This document shows positions 1 through 5,405 of a DNA stretch of 5,405 bases, in pieces; the stretch's first letter is position 1, and each line of letters opens with the position of its first letter. A program made the position numbers and the translations under genes. Under the pieces are notes generated by a model. It was not told the origin of the DNA. It saw only the letters and a program-made list of their open reading frames with translations, and made no database searches. The DNA is from Candidatus Curtissbacteria bacterium (GTDB taxonomy: Bacteria > Patescibacteriota > Microgenomatia > Curtissbacterales > GWA2-41-24), in the NCBI GenBank assembly GCA_016195765.1, contig JACPYZ010000075.1, positions 1 through 5,405 on the forward strand, given 5' to 3'.

Positions 1-9
1 TGATTATAC

Positions 10-42
10 ATGGCTGCAAAGAAAAAGAAGAAAAAGAAATAA
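10..42 (+). CDS. possible ten-residue lysine-rich mini-ORF (MAAK7)
   Basis: An ATG at 10 is followed by two alanine codons, seven lysine codons in mixed AAA/AAG usage, and TAA at 40-42. An in-frame TGA occupies 1-3, so it cannot be the tail of a longer gene in this frame under the standard code. The mixed Lys codons look like a coding lysine tail, as found at the ends of histone-like or ribosomal proteins, but the other two frames also reach stops nearby (TAG at 44-46 and TAA at 64-66). This stretch may therefore be the basic C-terminus of an upstream gene in another frame; frame 2 would end in an Arg/Lys-rich tail. No ribosome binding site can be judged because the window begins 9 nt upstream. 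The product is not recognised, and translation is unproven. Confidence 0.2.
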   Translation: MAAKKKKKKK

Positions 43-66
43 GTAGACAATATTCTACTTTTAACT

Positions 67-87
67 AAGTCTTTTAAAAGACTTTTT
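67..87 (+). terminator. AT-rich palindrome plus T tract, probable intrinsic terminator of the upstream unit
   Basis: Positions 67-84 form a perfect 18-nt palindrome (AAGTCTTTT/AAAAGACTT), and the T run continues to 87. As RNA it folds into a short stem ending in U residues, 25 nt after the TAA at 42. The stem is AT-rich and so weaker than classic terminators, but this is common in AT-rich genomes. It most likely ends the transcript entering from the left edge. Confidence 0.5.
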
Positions 88-170
88 AAACTGCCCACTT
101 AATGGAAGTACTTCCTTGTTTAAAATAAAAAACTAGATTAAACCAAAGGCCTTAGGTGGGCTAGTTTTTT
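88..170 (+). terminator. long-stem terminator-like hairpin ending in TTTTTT
   Basis: The left arm 88-102 pairs with the right arm 152-167. Fifteen pairs form, including one G-U (99 with 155) and one bulged T at 162. The GC-rich core GCCCAC (93-98) pairs with GTGGGC (156-161). A run of six T (165-170) follows the core, which fits an intrinsic terminator. The 49-nt loop contains a perfect 12-nt palindrome at 104-115 (GGAAGTACTTCC), which can form its own small hairpin. The element lies before the promoter proposed for the first glycosyltransferase gene, so it probably insulates that gene from upstream transcription. A small structured RNA is the alternative reading. Confidence 0.5.
127..170 (+). 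terminator. alternative hairpin sharing the same 3' arm
   Basis: Positions 127-136 (six A then CTAG) pair perfectly over 10 bp with 161-170 (CTAG then six T), leaving a 24-nt loop. Because it is an A-stretch/T-stretch stem it could act as a terminator in either direction. It uses bases 161-167, which the longer 88-102/152-167 stem also needs, so the two folds exclude each other. Whether this is regulatory or simply two ways to make one terminator cannot be told from the sequence. Confidence 0.4.
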
Positions 171-194
171 GCTTAAATTGACTCCTACAAAAAT

Positions 195-224
195 TTCATC
201 ACCAAGCTTAATATTCTGTATAAT
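195..224 (+). promoter_or_regulatory. putative sigma70-type promoter for a leaderless operon transcript
   Basis: A perfect TATAAT lies at 219-224. The best -35 candidate is the weak TTCATC at 195-200 (18-nt spacer, three of six consensus bases); a better TTGACT at 178-183 is too far away (35-nt spacer). The -10 box ends only 6 nt before the ATG at 231, so transcription would start at about the A of that ATG. There is no Shine-Dalgarno sequence before that ATG, which agrees with a leaderless mRNA. It would drive the whole downstream operon. Confidence 0.5.
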
Positions 225-230
225 TTAAAG

Positions 231-1271
231 ATGAGAGTCGCATTTGATATTTCTCCTCTTAAAACGGGTCATAATTACCGGGGTATAGGCAGCTATACAG
301 AGAATCTTCAGAGAGCCTTAGAAGCTCGAAATAAGCCCTTTGAATTGGAATTTATTGAGACTCAGAAGGATCTTGAAAAGTTCGACCTAGTTCACCATCC
401 CTTTTTCGATATTTTCTTTCATACGCTTCCCATAAACACAAAGACCAAAAGAATAATTACAATTCATGATGTAATACCGCTTGTTTTCCCGAGTCACTTT
501 CCGAGCGGTATCAGGGGCAATCTCAGTTTCTTTTTACAACGCATGGCACTCAGGCGTGTAGAGTGGATTATCAGTGATTCTAATGCGTCGAAGAATGACA
601 TTGCGGACAAATTAAATTATCCAGAAGCAAAAATCACGTCCATACACCTTGCAGCCAGTAAAAGCTTCAAAAAGATTACAAATTCAAAACAGCTACAAAA
701 GATTATCAAAAAGTATAGTTTGCCTACAGGTTTTGCTTTATATGTCGGCGATGTTAATTGGAATAAAAATGTAGAAGGTCTATTGAGGGCAATTGCAATT
801 ACAAAATCGCCAATAGTTATGGTAGGCAAAGCCCTAAAAGAGGACGCTCTCAACCAAACGAAAGAATTAAACGGTTTAATTAAAAAATTAGACATACAAG
901 AAATGGTAATAAAAACTGGATACGTACCGGAAGAAGATCTTGTTGCAATTTACAATTTGGCCACTGCTACCGTGCTGCCGTCCTATTATGAAGGATTTGG
1001 ACTTCCAGTAATTGAGAGTATGGCAACCGGTACTCCAGTTGTTTGCTCCAATAATTCTTCTTTATCGGAAATAACAACTGCAGAAACCGCCTTCTATTGT
1101 GATCCAGAAAATCCCAGCAGCATCGCTTCTAAAATTATTGAAGTATTTAAAATGAAAAAACTGCAAAGAGAAGAGATTTCTGAAAAACTGCAAAAGCAAG
1201 CTAGTAAATTCAATTGGGATACTATTGCCAGTCAAACAATAGATATTTACCAAAAATTACTAGAAAAGTGA
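231..1271 (+). CDS. GT4-family glycosyltransferase (MtfB-like)
   Basis: A complete 346-residue GT-B glycosyltransferase, which transfers a sugar (often mannose) from a nucleotide sugar to a growing glycan on the cytoplasmic face of the membrane. The N-terminal half has the glycine-rich acceptor-domain motif RGIGSYTENL (17-26) and THDVIPLVFP (78-87), followed by ISDSNAS (114-120), all typical of the GT4 MtfB-like group. The C-terminal donor domain begins near YVGDVNWNKN (171-180). It carries the E-x7-E signature EGFGLPVIE (E254 and E262), whose glutamates bind the donor sugar in this family. Length fits the family and no transmembrane segment is evident. The ATG at 231 is chosen because the N-terminal beta strand MRVAFDISPL begins there and a -10 box sits just upstream. 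Its TGA overlaps the GTG of the next gene. Fold and family are secure; the sugar and acceptor are not determinable. Confidence 0.92.
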   Translation: MRVAFDISPLKTGHNYRGIGSYTENLQRALEARNKPFELEFIETQKDLEKFDLVHHPFFDIFFHTLPINTKTKRIITIHDVIPLVFPSHFPSGIRGNLSFFLQRMALRRVEWIISDSNASKNDIADKLNYPEAKITSIHLAASKSFKKITNSKQLQKIIKKYSLPTGFALYVGDVNWNKNVEGLLRAIAITKSPIVMVGKALKEDALNQTKELNGLIKKLDIQEMVIKTGYVPEEDLVAIYNLATATVLPSYYEGFGLPVIESMATGTPVVCSNNSSLSEITTAETAFYCDPENPSSIASKIIEVFKMKKLQREEISEKLQKQASKFNWDTIASQTIDIYQKLLEK

Positions 1272-2353
1272 AAAAGGTAATCGTAGCTTTCTTAATATGG
1301 AGAATTGTTTTGTTCATTGTGGCAGCGCAATCACCGCTTTTTATTAAAAACTTTGCGGCAACTTTCCCTTATTATCAAGAAAGGCTTATTAGTACTCATC
1401 TGCCACACTTCATTTGGGCTTTTGGTAACTTTGATGGAGTTCATTATTTAGGAATAGCAAGTCACGCTTATTCTGATCAATTCACTCAAGCCTTTTTCCC
1501 CTTTTACCCCTTATTGATAAAACTAGTAACGTATATGTCCTTTGGCAATCTATTGATTTCTGGGCTGATCATCTCGAACGTTGCTTTTTTTGCGGCACTT
1601 CTTCTCTTCTATAAACTCATCGAAAAAAACTATGGAGAAAAATTAGCTCTTTGGTCTTCACTTTTTCTGCTCGCGTTTCCTACGTCGTTCTATTTTGGAT
1701 CAGTCTACACAGAGGCAATCTTTCTTCTAGAAGTTGTGAGTTTTTATTACCTACAAGATATTAAAAAGCCATTTCTATCAGCCATTGTGGGGGCATTTGC
1801 TGCCTTTACGCGTCTAATCGGCGTATTTCTTGCTCTTATTTTTTTAAAAAAAGATCTAAAAAGTTTAGTCTATGGGGTGGTGGTATCTCTCGGGTTATTT
1901 GTCTATATGGTTTATCTTTGGTTCAATTTTAAAAATCCGCTTTATTTTTTATCTTCGCAATCGATATTTGGACAAAATAGGGAAACAGATAAAATAGTTC
2001 TTTTACCGCAAGTCTTATTTCGTTATCTTAAGATACTCACAACAGCACAAGGTTCAGGCTTGTACGTTGCCATCTTTGAGTTTTCAATCACGATAATAGC
2101 ATTCTTATTACTCGCGCTTGCCTTCAGAACTTATAAAAAGTCGTGGGTTATTTTTGGCCTGGCTTCAATCATTCTCCCAACGCTAACAGGAACTCTTGCT
2201 TCTATGCCAAGATATGTAATTATCGCTTTTCCCATTTATTTAGTCTTAGCACAAATTAAAAGCACTGCTTTAAAAATATTGATTATTGTGGCCTCTTCAG
2301 CCCTCGGAACGATTGCTCTATCATTTTTTGCGCAAGGGTATTGGGTAGCTTAG
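1268..2353 (+). CDS. PIG-V-like polytopic membrane mannosyltransferase (GT-C)
   Basis: A 361-residue multi-spanning membrane protein resembling the PIG-V/GPI mannosyltransferase 2 family (GT-C fold). Such enzymes use a polyprenyl-phosphate sugar, usually mannose, on the outer face of the membrane. After a first helix (about 3-20), the first outside loop has FDGVHYLGIASHAY (55-68), where D56 is the likely catalytic aspartate, and then QAFFPFYP (74-81). Further family marks are FPTSFYFGSVYTEAIF (137-152), TRLIG (181-185), MPRY (313-316) and the GYW end (357-359). The GTG at 1268 is chosen over an upstream ATG at 1214: it overlaps the previous stop as GTGA and begins MKKVIVAFLIWRIV, a natural N-terminus. 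The 1214 start would add 18 polar residues and a 58-nt overlap. Together with the GT2 and small transporter genes downstream it forms a likely polyprenyl-phosphate sugar pathway. Bacterial members are poorly characterised, so the mannose specificity is inferred. Confidence 0.85.
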   Translation: MKKVIVAFLIWRIVLFIVAAQSPLFIKNFAATFPYYQERLISTHLPHFIWAFGNFDGVHYLGIASHAYSDQFTQAFFPFYPLLIKLVTYMSFGNLLISGLIISNVAFFAALLLFYKLIEKNYGEKLALWSSLFLLAFPTSFYFGSVYTEAIFLLEVVSFYYLQDIKKPFLSAIVGAFAAFTRLIGVFLALIFLKKDLKSLVYGVVVSLGLFVYMVYLWFNFKNPLYFLSSQSIFGQNRETDKIVLLPQVLFRYLKILTTAQGSGLYVAIFEFSITIIAFLLLALAFRTYKKSWVIFGLASIILPTLTGTLASMPRYVIIAFPIYLVLAQIKSTALKILIIVASSALGTIALSFFAQGYWVA

Positions 2354-2382
2354 TTCAGTTTAATTTGCTATTATTTGTAGAA

Positions 2383-2751
2383 ATGAGTTTCGTGCAACTA
2401 TTGATTTTGAGTGTAATTTGTAATGTCATTGCCAACATTCTCCTAAAAGCTGGTGTAAATAAACTAGGAGGATTTGCACTCAGCAGTTCAAGCTGGATCG
2501 GCGATTTATTTAAAGCGGCATATAATCCATTCATTTTTGGTGGTCTTGCCCTGTATGGTTTCTCTTTTGTTTTATGGTTAAGAGTTTTAACAATAAGTGA
2601 TCTATCAAAATCTTATCCGATTTTTGTCACTTTCGTTTTTATTTTAACTACAATTGGGTCTGTAATTTTTCTCAAAGAAACAGTATCTATGATGAGAGTA
2701 GTTGGAATCATTATTCTTATTTGTGGAATCTTCTTAGTTGCCCGCAGCTAG
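2383..2751 (+). CDS. small four-helix EamA/SMR-like membrane protein, possible lipid-linked sugar flippase
   Basis: A 122-residue protein with four hydrophobic segments at about 3-22, 48-67, 75-96 and 103-121, the layout of the small multidrug resistance/EamA half-size family that includes the ArnE/ArnF undecaprenyl-phosphate-aminoarabinose flippase subunits. Family-like marks are ANILLKAG (17-24), the conserved SKSYPIF (75-81), and LKETVSMMRVVGI (97-109) leading into the last helix. Such proteins work as dimers. Position between a GT-C gene and a GT2 gene supports flipping of a polyprenyl-phosphate sugar, but that is inference; a drug or metabolite exporter is possible. An in-frame TTG at 2341 would add 14 residues and overlap the previous gene. 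The ATG at 2383 is preferred because MSFVQLLILS opens the first helix directly and leaves a 29-nt gap. No Shine-Dalgarno sequence is visible. The next gene starts 3 nt after the stop. Confidence 0.8.
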   Translation: MSFVQLLILSVICNVIANILLKAGVNKLGGFALSSSSWIGDLFKAAYNPFIFGGLALYGFSFVLWLRVLTISDLSKSYPIFVTFVFILTTIGSVIFLKETVSMMRVVGIIILICGIFLVARS

Positions 2752-2754
2752 GCA

Positions 2755-3435
2755 ATGAACGTTCTTATTGTTATACCAGCATTTAATGAAAGTAAATCAA
2801 TCGGTAAGGTAATTAGATCTTTGCCGAAAAATATACGTGGAGCGGGCAAGATAGAGGTATTGGTTGTGAACGATGGGTCAACAGACGATACTGAAAAAAA
2901 TGCTCTTAAGACTGGTGTCAAGGTTATAACTCATTCAATAAATCGCGGAGCAGGAGCAGCAACAAGAACAGGTATGGAATATGTAAGGGAGAAGGGATAT
3001 GACGTTCTGTTAACTTTTGATGCTGATGGCCAGCACAATCCTAAAGATATCAATAATTTGCTAAAACCAGTATTAAACGGAAAAGCAGATCTTGTAATCG
3101 GTTCGCGTTTGAAAAAAAGACAGCGCATGCCCAAGGACCGTTTAATAATCAATTGGATTGCAAATATAGTAACTCTGGCGTTATTTGGCGTATTTTCTAC
3201 AGATTCACAATCTGGACTTAAGGCATTTTCAAAAAAGGCTATAGAACTCATAGAAATAACATCAGATAGAATGGAATTTTCTTCCGAAATTCTTCTTGAA
3301 GCAAAAAAAAATAATTTAAAAATACAGGAAGTCCCCGTAAGCGCAATATATACTCCTTATTCAATAACGAAAGGTCAAAAAAACAGCAATGCGATTCCTA
3401 TCTTTATTAGAATCATGACTCATCTGCTTCGATGA
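2755..3435 (+). CDS. GT2-family polyprenyl-phosphate glycosyltransferase (DPM1-like)
   Basis: A complete 226-residue GT-A enzyme related to dolichol-phosphate mannose synthase. It is expected to move a sugar from a nucleotide donor to a polyprenyl phosphate at the inner membrane face. Motifs in order: VIPAFNES (6-13) at the first beta strand; VVNDGSTDDT (37-46) for nucleotide binding; NRGAGAATRTGM (63-74); FDADGQH (88-94) with the metal-binding DAD at 89-91; IGSRL (115-119); and DSQSGLKAFS (150-159), the acceptor-side loop typical of the DPM1/DPG-synthase group. No long C-terminal transmembrane hairpin is present; the stretch around 132-147 (NWIANIVTLALFGVFS) and the tail (214-225) are the hydrophobic parts. 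The start lies 3 nt after the previous stop, and the TGA overlaps the next ATG (ATGA at 3432-3435). It would supply the lipid-linked sugar for the GT-C enzyme upstream. Sugar identity is unknown (mannose, glucose or GlcNAc are all possible). Confidence 0.9.
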   Translation: MNVLIVIPAFNESKSIGKVIRSLPKNIRGAGKIEVLVVNDGSTDDTEKNALKTGVKVITHSINRGAGAATRTGMEYVREKGYDVLLTFDADGQHNPKDINNLLKPVLNGKADLVIGSRLKKRQRMPKDRLIINWIANIVTLALFGVFSTDSQSGLKAFSKKAIELIEITSDRMEFSSEILLEAKKNNLKIQEVPVSAIYTPYSITKGQKNSNAIPIFIRIMTHLLR

Positions 3436-4249
3436 AAAAAACTAAAATAATCGTATCCGGAGCTGCGGGTTTTGTCGGCAGAAACATGATACCTTTTTTG
3501 CTAGGGGCCGGTTACAAGCCTATCGCCCTTGTAAAAAATGAGACAGAGCAAAAAAGCATTGAAAAGTTTGGCGTTGCAACAATCGTTTCTGATCTTTCAA
3601 AAGCAGGGTCCTGGCAACAACAAATACAATGTGACGTTTTAATTCATCTAGCATCAGAAATAAGTTCTAAAAACGAAATTAACTTTAAAAAGAACAACGT
3701 CGTTGCCACAAAGAACAAGACCCTTATTCAAAAACAAAAAAAGAACAAGAAAATCTAGTTAAAAATTCTGGAATAAAATACTTTGTGATTAGACCATCGA
3801 TGATATATGGTCCAACGGACGATAAAAACGTGGGATGGCTAATCAAAACTATTAAAAAACTACCTGTAATTCCCTTGCCTGGCGGCGGGTCGTTTGGAAG
3901 GCAACCAGTATTTGTTGGTGATGTTTGCAAAATTGTCGCCAAGTTAATAAAAAGTAGCAAACAAAGTAGGGTATTTGAAATTCACGGATATGAATATGTA
4001 TCCATGAAAGAAATGGTTACTCAAATCAAAAGAGTTTATCAAATCAAACAACCGACAATTATCATACCTATCCGTTTTCTAAAATCGTTTATTTTAATTA
4101 ATCAAAAGATATTTCCTAATCCTAAATTTACCGTTGACCAAATCGAATCATTAATAAGTGGCGAAAAGTTTAAAGGCGATGATTGGGCAAAACTTTTTGA
4201 TATAATACCAACGAAATTTTCCCAAGGTGTCGAGAAAATGAAATCATAA
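3432..4249 (+). pseudogene. NAD-dependent epimerase/dehydratase (extended SDR), broken by an internal deletion with frameshift
   Basis: The 5' part (3432 to about 3716) reads a normal extended-SDR N-terminus: GAAGFVG (10-16) as the NAD-binding glycine motif, VSDLS (52-56), LIHLAS (70-75) and NNVVAT (88-93). It then runs into a lysine-rich nonsense tail ending at TAG 3756-3758. In another frame, from about 3710 to TAA 4247-4249, the rest continues: KEQDPYSKTKKEQENL with the catalytic YxxxK (Tyr codon 3725-3727), then IKYFVIRPSMIYGPTDD and PVFVGDVCKIV. Only about 10 codons separate NNVVAT from YxxxK where GalE-type enzymes have about 50, so the strand carrying the catalytic Ser is missing, not just one base. 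The two parts give about 271 residues, and adding about 40 restores the usual 310 or so. The gene probably made or modified a nucleotide sugar for this operon. GTG at 3785 could start a 154-residue fragment, but that would lack the NAD site. A lost assembly segment is the main alternative to a true pseudogene. Confidence 0.85.
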
Positions 4250-4250
4250 A

Positions 4251-4531
4251 ATGCTAACAGCCATCCAAATCGTTCTTTTAGTCTTCGTACTATTTTTCCT
4301 CTCTAGAGTTTATCTAAGGTCACGAGAAAAAGTAATTTCGGCAAAAACCGGACTATTTTGGACAATAGTTATGTGGCAATAAGCGTCTTATTTTATCTCG
4401 TGTTTAGAATATACGTAATGATTGAAGATCTAAGAAGAGATGTCACCAAAGTGGTCAGAAGTATGGCAATTGAAAACATTAAGAAAAAAACACCTCAAAC
4501 TTCTAAGTTCTCTAAAAAGAGGAACAAATGA
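4251..4531 (+). pseudogene. DUF2304-type small membrane protein, broken by an internal deletion with frameshift
   Basis: The first frame from ATG 4251 gives a hydrophobic helix and the family-like FFLSRVYLRSREKVIS (15-30), then GLFWTIVMW (34-42), and stops at TAA 4380-4382 after 43 residues. From about 4361 another frame continues with SYVAISVLFYLVFRIYVMIEDL (from Ser codon 4367) and DVTKVVRSMAIENI, ending in a lysine-rich tail at TGA 4529-4531. These are the N- and C-terminal parts of DUF2304 proteins, which are about 110-120 residues with three helices. The middle, normally the second helix and the loop before the last helix (roughly 25-30 residues), is absent. Small membrane proteins of this kind sit beside GT2 polyprenyl-phosphate glycosyltransferases and, as I recall for streptococcal GacJ with GacI, stimulate them. 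The ATG starts 1 nt after the epimerase stop, and the end overlaps the next gene as ATGA. An assembly error is the alternative to true decay. Confidence 0.75.
4517..4522 (+). promoter_or_regulatory. Shine-Dalgarno-like site for the last glycosyltransferase
   Basis: AAGAGG at 4517-4522 lies 5 nt before the ATG at 4528. It is the only clear Shine-Dalgarno-like sequence in front of a gene in this window and supports the 4528 start. It lies inside the end of the broken DUF2304 frame, so the last gene could still be translated when reading of that gene fails upstream. Confidence 0.5.
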
Positions 4532-5405
4532 ACATCTTAATCATTTCTGAATTCTTTCCCACGGGTAAGGATTTAAAATTTACGGGTGGTGTGGAAACTC
4601 GTAATTTGTATATTGCAAAACACATATCGAAAAAATATAAAGTCACAATAATCACGACACGTCTTAGAAATACAAAGGAACACGAAATAATTGAAGGGGT
4701 CAACGTGCTTAGAGTTGGCAAAGAACAAGAGTATAAAGCGACAAGCAGCAATATTGTTGGTCGAATATCCTTTATCCGAGAAGCGATAAAAACAGGCCGT
4801 GAGCAAAATCCTGATATTGTTGAAGGTACAAACTTCATTTGTCATTTCATTGCCAAAAAAATCGTCGAAAAGACCGGTTCAAAACTTGTAGCTTGGTATC
4901 CAGATGTTTGGGTGGGGCAGTGGGTTGAAAATGCTGGATTGGTTGGGATACTAGGTGAAATATTGGAACGCATTAATTTAAGATCAAAATATGCGGCAAT
5001 AATTGCAATTTCAAACGAGACGCGTCTTAAGCTGCAAAAGCACACTACAGAAAAAATAGTCGTAATACCATGTGGAGTAGAAAAAAGTGAGTTTGAAAAA
5101 AACCATAAAAAGCAGAACGTGGTAGTTTGCATTTCACGGCTAGCAAAATATAAAAACATCAAAACGCTCATCTTGGCCTTTGCATTGCTAGTTCGTTCAA
5201 ATAAAAATTTTAGTTTGAAAATAATTGGTAGAGGACCAGAAGAAAAAAATCTTAAGACGCTTGTAAATAAGCTTCATATTGATAAAAATGTTCAATTTGT
5301 TTCCAATCTCAAAAGGAAAGATCTAATAAATAATCTGGCAAGCGCTCATCTTTTTGTTTTGCCTTCGGTTGTGGAAGGCTTTGGCATTTCCGTGATCGAA
5401 GCAGC
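4528..5405 (+). CDS. GT4-family glycosyltransferase, 3' end beyond the window
   Basis: An open frame of 292 complete codons from ATG 4528 to the right edge, with no stop. The N-terminal domain begins MNILIISEFFPTG and carries GGVETRNLYIAKHI (20-33), the usual acceptor-side glycine motif, then KVTIITTR (38-45). The linker IPCGVE is followed by VVCISRLAKYKNIKTLI, LKIIGRGPE and FVLPSVVEGFGISVIEA. The E-x7-E donor signature has its glutamates at 283 and 291, just before the sequence ends, so roughly 60-90 residues of the C-terminal domain probably lie outside. It uses a nucleotide-activated sugar in the cytoplasm, likely to extend the same glycan as the first GT4 gene. The ATG overlaps the preceding TGA (4528-4531), and a Shine-Dalgarno-like site supports it. 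The central part (PDVWVGQWVENAG) suggests a different GT4 subgroup from the first gene. Sugar and acceptor are unknown. Confidence 0.9.
   Translation, partial: MNILIISEFFPTGKDLKFTGGVETRNLYIAKHISKKYKVTIITTRLRNTKEHEIIEGVNVLRVGKEQEYKATSSNIVGRISFIREAIKTGREQNPDIVEGTNFICHFIAKKIVEKTGSKLVAWYPDVWVGQWVENAGLVGILGEILERINLRSKYAAIIAISNETRLKLQKHTTEKIVVIPCGVEKSEFEKNHKKQNVVVCISRLAKYKNIKTLILAFALLVRSNKNFSLKIIGRGPEEKNLKTLVNKLHIDKNVQFVSNLKRKDLINNLASAHLFVLPSVVEGFGISVIEA

Noticed and set aside
617..895. Minus-strand ORFs at 617-895, 1062-1253, 2931-3251, 3724-3960, 4512-4838, 4573-4845 and 4842-5171
   Set aside because: All lie opposite recognisable plus-strand genes, show no family motifs and are explained as shadows of AT-rich coding sequence.
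1214..1267. Upstream ATG start for the PIG-V-like gene
   Set aside because: It overlaps the preceding gene by 58 nt and adds 18 polar residues with no family character; the in-frame GTG at 1268 overlaps the stop by 4 nt and opens the first helix.
1839..1852. T7A7 palindrome inside the GT-C gene as an internal terminator or promoter
   Set aside because: It encodes an ordinary helix end (IFLKKDL), the downstream genes belong to the same operon, and no GC-containing stem is present.
2341..2382. TTG start for the small EamA-like gene
   Set aside because: It would overlap the preceding gene and use a rarer start codon; the ATG at 2383 leads directly into the first transmembrane helix.
3690..3760. 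Simple one-base frameshift or sequencing slip in the epimerase
   Set aside because: Changing frame alone leaves only about 10 codons between NNVVAT and YxxxK; about 40 residues including the catalytic-Ser strand would still be missing.
3785..4249. Independent 154-residue gene from a GTG at 3785
   Set aside because: The same frame reads upstream through the YxxxK motif at about 3725, so this is the C-terminal part of the broken epimerase and lacks the NAD-binding half.
1269..4531. Alternative genetic code with TGA read as glycine (Gracilibacteria/SR1)
   Set aside because: TGA at 1269-1271, 3433-3435 and 4529-4531 ends proteins at the expected lengths and overlaps the next start codons; no in-frame TGA lies within an intact gene.
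1..5405. tRNA, rRNA, CRISPR array, insertion sequence or phage elements
   Set aside because: No regularly spaced repeats, transposase motifs, terminal inverted repeats or tRNA-like cloverleaf were seen; the only short repeats are the AAAGAACAA copies in the epimerase.

Overview
The window is a tightly packed, AT-rich block of cell-envelope glycan genes, all on the + strand, running from about position 231 off the right edge. The style suggests a Patescibacteria/CPR bacterium, perhaps of the Microgenomates type: low G+C, genes overlapping by 4 nt, few Shine-Dalgarno sequences, and a mix of GT4, GT2, PIG-V-like GT-C, small EamA-like and DUF2304 proteins. That placement is inference from protein style and was not tested by a search. 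The genetic code is standard for bacteria, because TGA serves as a stop at several overlapping junctions, so the UGA=Gly code of Gracilibacteria/SR1 is excluded.

Layout. Positions 1-230 hold the end of an upstream unit (at most a ten-residue lysine-rich ORF at 10-42), a perfect 18-nt palindrome with a T tract, and a larger structured region at 88-170 ending in a T tract, where two hairpins compete for the same 3' arm. A TATAAT box lies 6 nt before the first ATG, which suggests a leaderless transcript. The operon then runs: GT4 glycosyltransferase (231-1271); PIG-V-like membrane mannosyltransferase (GTG start at 1268); a four-helix EamA/SMR-like protein (2383-2751); a GT2 polyprenyl-phosphate glycosyltransferase (2755-3435); a broken NAD-dependent epimerase (3432-4249); a broken DUF2304 membrane protein (4251-4531); and a second GT4 cut by the right edge (4528-5405).

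How the genes may work together. GT2, small EamA-like transporter, GT-C and DUF2304 make up the parts of a three-component glycosylation pathway. In that scheme GT2 (helped by a small DUF2304-type membrane partner) charges a polyprenyl phosphate with a sugar on the cytoplasmic face, the small transporter flips it, and the GT-C enzyme transfers the sugar to a glycan outside. The two GT4 enzymes would build the acceptor glycan from nucleotide sugars in the cytoplasm.

The most notable observation is that two adjacent genes, the epimerase and the DUF2304 gene, have each lost an internal segment. Both losses also shift the frame in the same way (missing length of 1 modulo 3), while the reading frames on either side still give good family sequence. 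Either this part of the operon is decaying by short deletions between small repeats, or the assembly has dropped sequence at two places. No wholly new system is evident. The value lies in the paired lesions, the compact glycosylation module and the structured leader region.
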